From CALGLS01 sp964508085 (lineage in GTDB: Bacteria; Bacteroidota; Bacteroidia; Chitinophagales; Saprospiraceae), in the NCBI GenBank assembly GCA_964508085.1, contig CAZDTI010000001.1:1-64000 (forward strand): a stretch of 64,000 nt of DNA, written 5' to 3'. The position numbers were made by a program, and so were the translations under genes. Numbering within the stretch: the stretch's first letter is position 1; every line of letters begins with the position of its first letter. This document shows, in pieces, positions 54,459 through 63,725 of this stretch. The notes under the pieces were generated by a model. It was not told the DNA's origin and searched no databases. It saw only the letters and a list, made by a program, of their open reading frames with translations.

Positions 54459-54992
54459 ATGATAGAGACCCTTATTTCCTCAAAAACACGTATAAAGCTG
54501 CTACTGAAGTTCTTCTTGAATAGTAACACTACTGCGTATTTGAGGTCACTGCAAGGCGAATTTGGCGAAAGTACCAACGGAATTCGTGTAGAATTAAACA
54601 GAATGGAGAATGCTGGAATGTTGACTTCTAAACCTGTTGGGAATAAGAAAGTCTTTCAGGCGAATACCAAACATCCATTATATAAAGAGATCAATAGTAT
54701 TATTATGAAATACGTTGGTCTGGATAGTATCATTGAAAATGTGGTCGAGCGATTAGGAGCAGTTCAGCAAGTGTATCTGGCAGGAGAATTTAGTAAGGGC
54801 TTGGATAGCCAAGTCATAGATTTAATATTTGTAGGGGATGTAGATAAAACCTACTTGATTGGTTTGATAGAAAAATCAGAGAAGTTGATAAAGCGGAAAA
54901 TTCGATATCTCGTTTATGCTGCGGAGGAAGGAGAATCCATTGATTGGGGACAGTTTGAACCCAAACCATTGTTACTTTGGTCAGCGGACTAG
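54459..54992 (+). CDS. Winged-helix regulator with nucleotidyltransferase-like C-terminus
   Basis: 177 residues from ATG 54459 (MIETLISSKTRIKLLLKFFL), preferred over the TTG at 54429 because this is the natural beginning of the helix-turn-helix. A winged helix covers about 1-70 (YLRSLQGEFGESTNGIRVELNRMENAGMLTS, then a wing with KKVFQANTKHP). The remaining part (AVQQVYLAGEFSKGLDSQVIDLIFVG) looks like a degenerate minimal nucleotidyltransferase fold. Homologous two-part proteins stand at the head of polysaccharide loci in many Bacteroidota; a regulatory role is inferred. The NusG-like gene follows. Confidence 0.8.
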   Translation: MIETLISSKTRIKLLLKFFLNSNTTAYLRSLQGEFGESTNGIRVELNRMENAGMLTSKPVGNKKVFQANTKHPLYKEINSIIMKYVGLDSIIENVVERLGAVQQVYLAGEFSKGLDSQVIDLIFVGDVDKTYLIGLIEKSEKLIKRKIRYLVYAAEEGESIDWGQFEPKPLLLWSAD

Positions 54993-55055
54993 AGTTTCGG
55001 AAACGCAGGTTTCCACCACACACGGTAAACTTTGATGTTATAATAATAGGTGCAG

Positions 55056-55095
55056 GAATTGCGGGGTCTATTTCTTCGGAAGTGACCCGCAATTC
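55056..55095 (+). terminator. Hairpin between regulator and NusG-like gene (terminator or attenuator)
   Basis: GAATTGCGGG (55056-55065) pairs with CCCGCAATTC (55086-55095), extendable with an added G bulge to GTC/GAC. The trailing sequence TACTTTTGCCT is moderately T-rich. It may end the regulator transcript or act as a site read through by the antiterminator. Confidence 0.5.
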
Positions 55096-55250
55096 TACTT
55101 TTGCCTAAAGAAAAAACTACACAACAACATTTGAATAAGAAGCGACTACGCTATGCTTATTCAAAAGAAACAATACCGTTTTTCTAATTTGTCGGAGGCC
55201 GCCATTTTAACCTATGCGGATACTCCGTTTTTTTTGAAAACACCTAACCG

Positions 55251-55811
55251 ATGTCCACGACAGATAAATACGAAAACCATCTTCATGCTACTGACCAACG
55301 TTGGTTCGCAGTATATACGAGTTATAAGCGAGAGAAGGTTGTTCGTAAAATGCTGGCATCAAAAGGCATAGATGTTTATTTGCCGATTCAGAAAGTGACC
55401 CGACGTTATGTACGAAAGGTAAAGCATCTGGAACTGCCATTAATAAACTGCTACATTTTCGTAAAGATTACCAAAGCAGGATACATTAAGGTGTTGGAAA
55501 CAGAACATGTACTCAAGTTCATTCGCTTTTCCAATAACCTGCTCTCCATCCCGGAAGCAGAGATTCAACTTATGAAAAGGATAATAGGAGAGGAGGTCGA
55601 CTTTACGGTCGAGCAGGCTACTTTTGTGCAAGGTGAAAAAGTGGAAGTTATTGGAGGTGCTTTGACGGGACTGGAAGGAACATTAATTTCAGAAGCGGGT
55701 CAACAACGGTTTTTGGTGGAGTTGACGAATATTGGGGTTCGGTTTCAGATGGAAATTGATCCGTCTTTATTAAGGTTAAAGAAAGGTGTTTTGGGGAAGG
55801 TGGAAGGGTAG
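55251..55811 (+). CDS. UpxY/NusG-like transcription antiterminator
   Basis: 186 residues. NusG N-terminal (NGN) domain about 17-110: RWFAVYTSYKREKVVRKMLASK, VYLPIQKVTRRY, LPLINCYIFVKI and VLKFIRFSNN. C-terminal KOW domain about 125-180: FVQGEKVEVIGGALTGLEGTLI. This is the specialised NusG-paralogue class that, in Bacteroides UpxY proteins, prevents premature termination of long capsule operons. Its position just ahead of the cys genes and the export genes fits that role. Confidence 0.88.
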   Translation: MSTTDKYENHLHATDQRWFAVYTSYKREKVVRKMLASKGIDVYLPIQKVTRRYVRKVKHLELPLINCYIFVKITKAGYIKVLETEHVLKFIRFSNNLLSIPEAEIQLMKRIIGEEVDFTVEQATFVQGEKVEVIGGALTGLEGTLISEAGQQRFLVELTNIGVRFQMEIDPSLLRLKKGVLGKVEG

Positions 55812-56276
55812 TCTTATTTGGTGTCCGGTTTTCGGTTGGACGTACCATTTTTAAGATAGGATTTGATTAGTTGTAGGATTTTCGCAGCTTATGGAATGCG
55901 ATAGAAGGAAGTTAAAAGTTATTTACAGCCACTTGGCTAATATAAGACATACACCACCTCGGAGATTAAGTCGTTGCGACTTATCATCGGCGAAGCCGTA
56001 AAAAGTTGGTTGTGTTAAATGGTTATCTAGATAGATTAAGTGATGTTTTTGATATAATCATTTCGGTGAGGTCTTCGACGACCTACTTTTTCTTGGCAAA
56101 AAGTAGGCAAAAGCTAAAGCCAATCAAAGGCTGTTGCATACAGGCCGTCACCCGCTCCCTCATGATTGGCCATTCCCAGCCTGCCTGGCTTCGCCGAACA
56201 GACAAGCGCCCTCCACTGTAACGTGGGAGTCGTAGATTGTACGCTAAGTTTTTTCAATAAAAGGTTTAATAATTAA
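55812..56276. other. Gene-free region with hairpin and GC-rich dispersed-repeat-like segment
   Basis: 465 bp without a credible gene. CCTACTTTTT (56082-56091) and AAAAAGTAGG (56098-56107) form a perfect 10-bp hairpin with a 6-nt loop. The following GC-rich stretch to about 56225 (CCGTCACCCGCTCCCTCATG ...) differs in composition from its neighbours and looks like an intergenic repeat, but only one copy is in this window. As the leader downstream of the antiterminator gene it could also be a site of regulation. Confidence 0.45.
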
Positions 56277-56867
56277 TTGAAGAACATCCATCCCATATTT
56301 GACCGCCTACTCCAGCGCGCAGATCGTGAACAACGATTGGGACAAAAGGCAAAAGTACTTTGGTTGACTGGGCTTTCCGGTTCTGGGAAGAGCACAATCG
56401 CTCAAGCCTTGGAAAGGAAGTTTTACAATGAAGGTTTTTTCGCTCAGGTTTTAGATGGAGATAACATTAGAAGTGGAATAAATAGCAACCTTGGTTTTAC
56501 GGTTGAAGATCGAAAGGAGAACATTAGAAGAATTGCGGAAATTGCAAAACTGTATTTAGACTCGGGGATTATTACCATCAATTCTTTTATTTCTCCAACA
56601 ATAGAAATACGTGATTATGCAAAGTCGATAATTGGGGCGGAAGATTTTATAGAAATTTATATTAATGCACCTTTGGAAGTTTGTGAGCGGAGAGATGTGA
56701 AAGGCTTGTATGAAAAGGCGAGGAGTGGGGAGATTAAGAATTTTACGGGTATTGACTCGCCTTATGAAGCGCCTGTGAATCCAACAATAGAAATACGTAC
56801 AGATGAATTGGACGTTGAAGAAGCGGTTGAGTTGATCTACGAAAGTGTAGCTATAGAAAGAGTATGA
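56277..56867 (+). CDS. cysC: Adenylylsulfate kinase
   Basis: 196 residues from a TTG start that gives the standard N-terminus KNIHPIFDRLLQRADRE. P-loop GLSGSGKSTIAQAL near 31-44, APS-binding DGDNIRSGINSNLGFT near 61-76 and RRIAEIAKLY. It phosphorylates APS to PAPS, the universal sulfate donor. Its length matches single-domain CysC. It overlaps cysD by 4 bp (ATGA). Presence of CysC without cysH-type reductase genes points to sulfation rather than sulfate assimilation. Confidence 0.93.
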   Translation: MKNIHPIFDRLLQRADREQRLGQKAKVLWLTGLSGSGKSTIAQALERKFYNEGFFAQVLDGDNIRSGINSNLGFTVEDRKENIRRIAEIAKLYLDSGIITINSFISPTIEIRDYAKSIIGAEDFIEIYINAPLEVCERRDVKGLYEKARSGEIKNFTGIDSPYEAPVNPTIEIRTDELDVEEAVELIYESVAIERV

Positions 56868-57766
56868 AGAATCATTTGGATCATCTTAGAGAACTGGAGT
56901 CGGAATCTATTTTCATTTTACGGGAAGTAGCGGCACAGTTTGAGAATCCAGTATTGATGTTCTCCGGTGGAAAAGACTCCATATTAATGGTACACCTTGC
57001 GCAGAAAGCTTTTTTCCCGGCAAAGATTCCCTTTCCTTTATTGCATGTGGATACCGGACATAATTTTGCAGAAGCGATTACTTTTAGAAATGAATTGGTG
57101 GAACGACTTGGAGCAAGATTGATTGTAGGTTCGGTACAAGAAGCGATTGATAAAGGAATTGTTACGGAAGAAAAAGGATTCAACGCTTCTCGGAATGCTT
57201 TGCAGACAACAGTGTTGTTAGAGGAATTAGAGAAAGGGAAATTTGATGCAGCCTTAGGTGGCGCAAGAAGGGATGAGGAGAAAGCTAGGGCTAAGGAAAG
57301 GTTCTTTTCACACCGTGATGAATTCGGACAGTGGGATCCGAAGAACCAGCGACCTGAATTGTGGAATCTCTTTAATGGGAAAAAACATATCGGGGAACAC
57401 TTTCGGGTTTTTCCTATTAGTAATTGGACGGAATTGGATGTCTGGCAATATTTGGCATTGGAGAAAGTGGCGTTGCCTAGTTTGTATTTTGCACATAAAA
57501 GAAAGGTCTTTGAACGTGACGGCATATTGTTAGCAGACTCTGAAATTATTCAAAAGAAAGCTGACGAAGAAGTGAAAGAAATGATGGTGCGTTGTCGGAC
57601 AATGGGAGATATTACTTGCACTGGGGTTTGGAGATCGGAGGCTGACACGTTGGAAAAAGTGATAGAAGAAGTTGCTACAACACGGATGACAGAGCGCGGT
57701 GGTCGGTCAGATGATAAAAGATCAGAAACAAGTATGGAGGATCGGAAAAAACTTGGATATTTCTAG
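56864..57766 (+). CDS. cysD: Sulfate adenylyltransferase small subunit
   Basis: 300 residues, the normal CysD length. PP-loop VLMFSGGKDSILMVHLA near 30-46, LLHVDTGHNFAEAI, GGARRDEEKARAKERFFSHRDEFGQWDPKNQRPELWN split over about 130-168, and RCRTMGDITCTG near 244-255. Forms APS from ATP and sulfate with CysN, driven by GTP hydrolysis. Stop and cysN start are 1 bp apart. Confidence 0.95.
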   Translation: MKNHLDHLRELESESIFILREVAAQFENPVLMFSGGKDSILMVHLAQKAFFPAKIPFPLLHVDTGHNFAEAITFRNELVERLGARLIVGSVQEAIDKGIVTEEKGFNASRNALQTTVLLEELEKGKFDAALGGARRDEEKARAKERFFSHRDEFGQWDPKNQRPELWNLFNGKKHIGEHFRVFPISNWTELDVWQYLALEKVALPSLYFAHKRKVFERDGILLADSEIIQKKADEEVKEMMVRCRTMGDITCTGVWRSEADTLEKVIEEVATTRMTERGGRSDDKRSETSMEDRKKLGYF

Positions 57767-57767
57767 C

Positions 57768-59021
57768 ATGAATAATTCGGAACTACTTCGATTTACCACT
57801 GCAGGTTCCGTTGACGACGGGAAATCCACACTAATTGGTCGGTTACTGTATGATAGTAAGTCCATCTTCCAAGACCAAATGGAAGCAATTGAAGCAACTA
57901 GTTTGAAAAGAGGAGAAGAGTCGGTGAATTTGGCATTGTTAACTGACGGCCTAAAATCCGAGCGCGAACAAGGTATTACCATAGACGTTGCCTACCGCTA
58001 TTTCGCAACACCAAAGCGAAAATTCATTATCGCGGATACTCCAGGGCACATTCAATATACTCGGAACATGGTTACCGGAGCTTCTACAGCAAATGTAGCC
58101 TTAGTGTTAATAGATGCACGTAAGGGTATTGTTGAGCAAACGAAGCGGCATGCAATTATCGCCTCGCTTTTGCAAATTCCACACCTTGTAGTTTGTATCA
58201 ATAAAATGGATTTGGTAGACTATTCCGAAGCCATTTATGAAAATATAAAAGAGGCCTTTGAAGGCTTTGCTTCCAAGTTAGAAATCAAGGATGTACACTT
58301 TATTCCGATGTCCGCTTTGAAGGGAGATAATGTGGTCAGTCGTTCCGAAAATATGGCGTGGTATGGTGGTTCGACCTTGATGTATTATTTGGAAAATGTT
58401 CACATTGGGTCGGATTATAACCTTATTGATTGTCGTTTTCCAGTGCAATATGTGATCCGACCTTACAATGAAGAGTACCATGATTACCGAGGGTATGCTG
58501 GCCGATTGGCGGGAGGAATTTTCAAAAAAGGAGACAAAGTAATGGTATTGCCTTCGGGGTTTACCAGTACCATAAAAAAGATAGATACCTTTGATGGAGA
58601 GCTGGAAAAAGCACATCCGCCAATGTCTGTAACATTATTGTTGGAAGATGAGATTGATATTAGCAGGGGAGATATGATTGTGCGTGAAAACAATAGTCCT
58701 ACGACGACTCAGGATTTGGAAATTATGCTTTGTTGGTTTGATGATAAGAAGCCGTTGCAGCTGAGAGGAAAATATACGATTCAGCATACGAGCCAGTCTG
58801 TGCGATGTATTGTGAAGGAGGTTCGGTATAAGTTGGATATTAATACGTTGCATCGAGATCAGGAAGATGATACCATTAACGTGAACGATATAGGACGGGT
58901 TGTTTTGCGTACGACTAAGCCCCTTTTTGTGGATGCTTATCGGAGGAACAGGACGACGGGGTCGGTAATATTAGTGGATGAGGGGACGAATAATACGGTG
59001 GGGGCGGGGATGGTGATATGA
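57768..59021 (+). CDS. cysN: Sulfate adenylyltransferase large subunit (GTPase)
   Basis: 417 residues from ATG 57768 (MNNSELLRFTTAGSVDDGKS). The upstream ATG at 57699 lies inside cysD in another frame and adds an unrelated tail. EF-Tu-like GTPase: G1 GSVDDGKST, G3 DTPGH and G4 NKMD are all present, followed by two beta-barrel domains. It has no fused CysC kinase domain, consistent with the separate cysC gene two genes upstream. Order cysC-cysD-cysN, all coupled. Confidence 0.94.
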   Translation: MNNSELLRFTTAGSVDDGKSTLIGRLLYDSKSIFQDQMEAIEATSLKRGEESVNLALLTDGLKSEREQGITIDVAYRYFATPKRKFIIADTPGHIQYTRNMVTGASTANVALVLIDARKGIVEQTKRHAIIASLLQIPHLVVCINKMDLVDYSEAIYENIKEAFEGFASKLEIKDVHFIPMSALKGDNVVSRSENMAWYGGSTLMYYLENVHIGSDYNLIDCRFPVQYVIRPYNEEYHDYRGYAGRLAGGIFKKGDKVMVLPSGFTSTIKKIDTFDGELEKAHPPMSVTLLLEDEIDISRGDMIVRENNSPTTTQDLEIMLCWFDDKKPLQLRGKYTIQHTSQSVRCIVKEVRYKLDINTLHRDQEDDTINVNDIGRVVLRTTKPLFVDAYRRNRTTGSVILVDEGTNNTVGAGMVI

Positions 59022-59347
59022 GTCAACTGTTAGCTTCCCACTATCGCGTATTTGATAACGTGCAAATTTAGCTACCTTATTTTCTGAGAATGATCTCTTG
59101 CAGAATCGTAGTTTTTGCGTTCTGGGAAACTAACAACCAATAACCTCGGCTATTCAGGCACAAAAATAGAATTGCTGTTATTTTTGCATATTAGTTCAAA
59201 AATTATTGATATGACCTATGTACCAGAGAAAAACCCGGCCGTTCCAGACCATCCAACAAATCATTGAAGAAGCAGAGGCAGACTTACCCAAAGAATAATT
59301 TCTCCTTTACAGCAACACATCACATCAAAAACAACATCATAACATAC
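59022..59347. promoter_or_regulatory. Leader region of the export operon
   Basis: 326 bp with no convincing gene (an 18-codon ORF at 59211-59267 is probably chance). GTTAGCTTCCCA near 59029 and TGGGAAACTAAC near 59123 are near-perfect inverted copies about 95 bp apart. TATTTTTG (59179-59186) fits the -7 consensus. Function unproven. Confidence 0.35.
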
Positions 59348-62300
59348 ATGAAATTATTTACAAGTATTTTTGTAATAGCGATACTGCTATTTACAACAGT
59401 ACAGTTACAGGCACAGGTTTCTCCTGCACAGGAAGCCATGATTCAGGCGGAGCTTCAGAAGCGAGGGTTGAAGGAGGAAGAAGTTCGAGTGAAGTTCGAA
59501 GAGCGAGGAATTGACATTGACAACATGTCGCCAGAGGAAGCCCTTGGTTTACAAAGCGTATTTGAGGAAATCGAAAAAGAAATTAAAGCAGGGACAGGTG
59601 CTGGACCAGTAACGGATACGAATAAAGTGACTGATGAAAAAGCCGTGTTGGAGAAGGTTGATAACGCTTTGGACAAATTAGACGGAGTGGCGGATGAAAC
59701 AACAATAGAGGCGGTAGAAGAAGCCGTAAAGGCGGAGGCCAAGGGCACAGGAATCGCAACTGCTGACGATGTTATTGCTGAAAAGTTAGCAGAAGAAACA
59801 ATCTCTGATTTACCGCCAACAACCATTTATGGGCAACAGCTTTTTAGAGATAAAACACTGGCCGTTTTTAGCCGATCTAACGAAATCATTCCTGGAGATG
59901 CTTATATCCTAGGGCCTGGTGATGATATTGCTATTTCTATTTTTGGCGTTTCTCAATTTGAAGGAGCATACACGATTAAAGCTGGGGGATTTATACAACC
60001 TGACGGAATGTCGCGCATAAATTTAAAAGGGATTTCTTTAGGGAAAGCCAGAGAATTGTTACGCAGGCGTTTTGGACAGTTCTACCGCTTTAACTCCGGT
60101 GAAATAGCAATAACTGTTTCGAAAACCAGAGACATTACGGTTAATATTTATGGTGAAGTGTATAACCCCGGAAGTTATAACATTAGAGCTACAAATACGG
60201 CTTTTAATGCATTAGTCGCATCTGGGGGTCCTACGGATATTGGTTCTGTCCGTAGTATTCGATTGTTTAGGGGAGGGGAGAAACCGGTTTATATTGATGT
60301 GTATGAATACATGATGAATCCTGTTGCGAAAGCGAAGTATGCCTTACAAGATAATGACATCATACAAATAGATGAAGTAGAAAAAGTGGTAAGTATAAGA
60401 GGTGCAGTAAAACGACCATTTAAGTATGAGCTATTAGATAGCGAGAATTTAATTAAACTAATAGATTATGCTGGAGGTTTTCAAAAGAACGCTTATTTGA
60501 ATGCTATTCAATTAAAGCGATTTGAAAATAATGAAGAAAAACTAATAGATGTCGATTTGAAGAAATTACGATCTGGTAATTCTGATTTTAAATTATTGGA
60601 TGGGGATGAAATTGTAGTGCGTACCATTGCAAGACCGATTGAAAATTATGTAGAGATAGTAGGGGCTGTTGATTTTCCATCTAAGTATGAATATAGAAAA
60701 GGGGATAAGGTTTCGGACTTACTAACAAAAGGAATCCTTAAAGATGATGCGCGTAAAGATATTGCATACCTTATTAGGATAAGAGAAGACAAGACTGTGA
60801 AATATGAGAAGATCAATATTGCTGAAATATTGGCTAATTCCTTGGCAGTTGAAAACATCTTGTTGCAACCATTTGACCAGATTACGATATTGTCTACAAC
60901 AACTTATATTGATATCAATAACTTTAGTATTGGCGGGGCAGTGAGAAATCCACGTACAGTACAGTTTGATCCTGAGGAGTCGGTGAAGGTTGAGGACGCA
61001 GTATTATTGGCAGGTGGGCTAAAGGTAGATGCTCAAGAGGATGCTTATATTGTAAGAACGAATACCGCAAATACAAAGGATAAGGAATACATCAAATTTA
61101 ATATACGTAATGCCATGTTGAATCCTGCTTCGGATGACAACATTATATTGAAGCCCTTAGATAAAATTACGGTTTACTCGGTAGAGGGGTTCACGGATGC
61201 AGCTACCGTTTCTATTGATGGCTCAGTTCGACAACCAGGGGAATATGCTTATGACGATGGCTTACGGGTATCTGACCTTATTTATTTTTCCAGTGGTTTA
61301 ACCTTATCGGCTACTGATTTTGCGATTATTCATCGGCGCGATTTGGACAATGAAAAAAAGAAGGGATACCTCAGAATAAATGTTAGAGAAGCAATGGAGA
61401 ACCCTGCTTCTGAAAGCAATGTGTTGCTTCAACCAAATGATAGAATTCAGATATTTAGAAAAGAAAGCTATACCGATGAATCTACAGTTTTGGTGCAAGG
61501 AGCTGTTCGTCAACAAGGTGAAATTACTTATGATGAAACCCTTACTTTACGAGATGCTTTAACTCTGGCAGGTGGACTAAAACCTGAAGCAGCTTCTGAC
61601 AGAATAGAAATTTTTAGAGTTGTTTTCCAGAATAACCAACCGACCAAAACGACCGTGGCGGTTTTATCAATAGACGAGAATGCTGAAGTGGAAGGAGATG
61701 ATATTCAATTACAACCTTTTGATCAGGTAGTGGTTCGGACGGTTCCGGACTTCGAGATGCAGCAGATGGTGACGGTGAAAGGGGAGGTTAAATTTCCGGG
61801 GGCCTATGCTTTGTTGGATAAGAATGAGCGCTTGTCTAGTGTGATAGCGCGCTCGGGAGGGGTTACCAAAGAAGGGTTTCCGGAGGGGACTATTTTGATA
61901 CGTTCTTCGGAAGAGGGAAATATCATTACAAAATTGGATGAGGTATTGAAAAGCCCGAATAGTAATACTAATTATATTTTGAAATCTGGAGATATAATAG
62001 ATATTCCGAAGCGGAAGGACTTGGTGGGAATAAAGACGGGGAATACTAAAGCCGCTGAATTGTACCCAGATAGAGTTTTGGCTAGTGGGCAGATAAATGT
62101 ACCTTATCATAAGGGTAAGCGGGCTCGGTATTATGTGAATGAGTATGCTGTTGGGATTGGGGAGAATGGACAACGTTCGAGAATAACGGTAGAGCATCCA
62201 AATGGAGAATTTAAAAGAACAAAGCGATTTTTGTTTTTTACGATTAGCCCTAAGGTGAAGGAAGGGTCTATTGTTACCGTGGGAGCCAAGGCGGTCAAGC

Positions 62301-62428
62301 CTAAGAAGGAACGAGAAGAAAAGGAAGGGAGGAAGAGTGAAACGGATTGGGAGAAGATAGTAGGGACAACGGTGGCGCAGGTGACGGGGATACTGTCTTT
62401 GGTTTTGTTGTTGCAGCAGATAAATTAA
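59348..62428 (+). CDS. Multi-SLBB polysaccharide export protein (Wza-like)
   Basis: 1026 residues from ATG 59348, chosen because it gives a clean signal peptide (MKLFTSIFVIAILLFTTVQL). A charged helical/acidic spacer (about 25-160) precedes the Poly_export domain (ILGPGDDIAISIFGVSQFEG near 190-209; TVSKTRDITVNIYGEVYNPG). About six SLBB repeats follow, each with a G-x-V-x-x-P-G core (SIRGAVKRPFKYE, EIVGAVDFPSKYE, SIGGAVRNPRTVQ, SIDGSVRQPGEYA, LVQGAVRQQGEIT, TVKGEVKFPGAYA). A C-terminal hydrophobic helix (TGILSLVLLLQQIN) ends it. Much longer than classic Wza (~380 aa), as in many Bacteroidota. Forms the outer-membrane exit for capsule or EPS. Confidence 0.92.
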   Translation: MKLFTSIFVIAILLFTTVQLQAQVSPAQEAMIQAELQKRGLKEEEVRVKFEERGIDIDNMSPEEALGLQSVFEEIEKEIKAGTGAGPVTDTNKVTDEKAVLEKVDNALDKLDGVADETTIEAVEEAVKAEAKGTGIATADDVIAEKLAEETISDLPPTTIYGQQLFRDKTLAVFSRSNEIIPGDAYILGPGDDIAISIFGVSQFEGAYTIKAGGFIQPDGMSRINLKGISLGKARELLRRRFGQFYRFNSGEIAITVSKTRDITVNIYGEVYNPGSYNIRATNTAFNALVASGGPTDIGSVRSIRLFRGGEKPVYIDVYEYMMNPVAKAKYALQDNDIIQIDEVEKVVSIRGAVKRPFKYELLDSENLIKLIDYAGGFQKNAYLNAIQLKRFENNEEKLIDVDLKKLRSGNSDFKLLDGDEIVVRTIARPIENYVEIVGAVDFPSKYEYRKGDKVSDLLTKGILKDDARKDIAYLIRIREDKTVKYEKINIAEILANSLAVENILLQPFDQITILSTTTYIDINNFSIGGAVRNPRTVQFDPEESVKVEDAVLLAGGLKVDAQEDAYIVRTNTANTKDKEYIKFNIRNAMLNPASDDNIILKPLDKITVYSVEGFTDAATVSIDGSVRQPGEYAYDDGLRVSDLIYFSSGLTLSATDFAIIHRRDLDNEKKKGYLRINVREAMENPASESNVLLQPNDRIQIFRKESYTDESTVLVQGAVRQQGEITYDETLTLRDALTLAGGLKPEAASDRIEIFRVVFQNNQPTKTTVAVLSIDENAEVEGDDIQLQPFDQVVVRTVPDFEMQQMVTVKGEVKFPGAYALLDKNERLSSVIARSGGVTKEGFPEGTILIRSSEEGNIITKLDEVLKSPNSNTNYILKSGDIIDIPKRKDLVGIKTGNTKAAELYPDRVLASGQINVPYHKGKRARYYVNEYAVGIGENGQRSRITVEHPNGEFKRTKRFLFFTISPKVKEGSIVTVGAKAVKPKKEREEKEGRKSETDWEKIVGTTVAQVTGILSLVLLLQQIN

Positions 62429-62469
62429 TTCCTAAATCCATTAGTATTATTTGGAATACGTTAGATCAA

Positions 62470-63558
62470 ATGACCGAAAAAAATACAATGATTGAACCAA
62501 GTGATGAACTCTCTTTAAAGGAGATTATTTTAAAAGGACAGGAGTATTTTAAAGAGGTTCTTCGCAATTGGAAGTTAATCAGTTTAGTCTCCGCTTTTTT
62601 TGTTTGCTACATGCTATACAAAGCATTTGTAGCAAAGCCAACATACCGAGGGACGCTAACATTCATGGTAAACGAAGATGAAGGAGGAGGGGGAGGAGGT
62701 GTAGGAGCAATTTTGGGTAGTATTGGCTTAGGAGGAGCTTTAGGGGGAGGGGAATTTAACTTAGATAAGGTACTAGCATTAGGGAAGTCCAGAAGAATAA
62801 TACAAGAAGTATTATTTGAGAAGCGCACGATTAATGGTAAAGAGGATTATCTGGCTAACCATCTAATGCAAGTTTATAACTTACAAGAAAAATGGGGGGA
62901 AAATAGTCCTGAGCTTATTGACTTTGTTTTCAAGTCAGGAAATTTAGAAGATTTTGACTTAAAGGGAAGAAGGGTATTTAATATATTATATATACAAATT
63001 GTAGGATCAAAAAGATCGGTAGGTTTACTGACAAGTCAATATAGTAAAGAATCTGGTATCATGAGTATATCCGCTAATTCACAATCACAGGATTTGTCAA
63101 TCGCTCTTACAGAAGTTACTTATGATAAATTGAGTACCTTTTATACTACGAAAACAGTTGAAAAACAGCAGAAAACATTTGACCTTATCAGTACAAAAGT
63201 AGACTCTGTAAAAAACCTCTTAAATAGTAAAGAACTTGCATTGGTTAACTTTATAGACTCTAGTAAAGGTTTTTACACGATGAAAGCCAAATTGAGAGAA
63301 GCCCAGCTGACGAGGGATGTAAAACTCCTTAATGAAGTTTACGCCAAAGCATTAGAAAATTTAGAAGTTGCGGATTTTTCCCTAAAAAGTAAAACCCCTT
63401 TTGTTCAATTAATAGATGCTCCTTTTGCTCCGCTTCGTTCCAATTCTCCTTCCAAATTAATGGCCGTTATACTTGGTATTCTGCTTGGTAGTTTTCTAAG
63501 TATAGGATTTATTATTGTGCGGAAAATATATAGAGAAGTAATGGATGAAGAAAATTGA
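62470..63558 (+). CDS. Wzz-family chain-length determinant
   Basis: 362 residues from ATG 62470 (MTEKNTMIEPSDELSLKEII). Earlier ATG 62347 overlaps the export gene in another frame and is rejected. Membrane helix 1 about 38-55 (ISLVSAFFVCYMLYKAFV), a Wzz domain with a poly-Gly stretch (GGGGGGVGAILGSIGLGGA) near 70-90, a coiled-coil region (about 215-305), and membrane helix 2 about 330-352 preceded by the Pro-rich DAPFAPLRSNSPS. No cytoplasmic tyrosine-kinase domain. Controls polymer length with the SLBB exporter 41 bp upstream. Confidence 0.88.
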   Translation: MTEKNTMIEPSDELSLKEIILKGQEYFKEVLRNWKLISLVSAFFVCYMLYKAFVAKPTYRGTLTFMVNEDEGGGGGGVGAILGSIGLGGALGGGEFNLDKVLALGKSRRIIQEVLFEKRTINGKEDYLANHLMQVYNLQEKWGENSPELIDFVFKSGNLEDFDLKGRRVFNILYIQIVGSKRSVGLLTSQYSKESGIMSISANSQSQDLSIALTEVTYDKLSTFYTTKTVEKQQKTFDLISTKVDSVKNLLNSKELALVNFIDSSKGFYTMKAKLREAQLTRDVKLLNEVYAKALENLEVADFSLKSKTPFVQLIDAPFAPLRSNSPSKLMAVILGILLGSFLSIGFIIVRKIYREVMDEEN

Positions 63559-63725
63559 TAATAATTACACCCTGTATTTAATAGCTCAATACTTTAAAGT
63601 GAAACAAGCCGCCCTTCCTTCCGTTTCAAGTTTTTTATTCACACCAGACCCGAATACAATTAAAAGACCACAAAATCCTGATAATCAGGGGTGTACTTGT
63701 ATAAAGGTCCAAAAAAATTAACATT

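Noticed and set aside
56006..56221. 71-aa ORF before cysC
   Set aside because: Spans the hairpin and GC-rich repeat-like block, no sensible protein sequence.
56881..57525. 214-aa minus-strand ORF
   Set aside because: Fully antisense to cysD, Ser/Cys/Asn-rich shadow translation.
61709..62197. 162-aa minus-strand ORF
   Set aside because: Antisense to the SLBB export gene with low-complexity composition.
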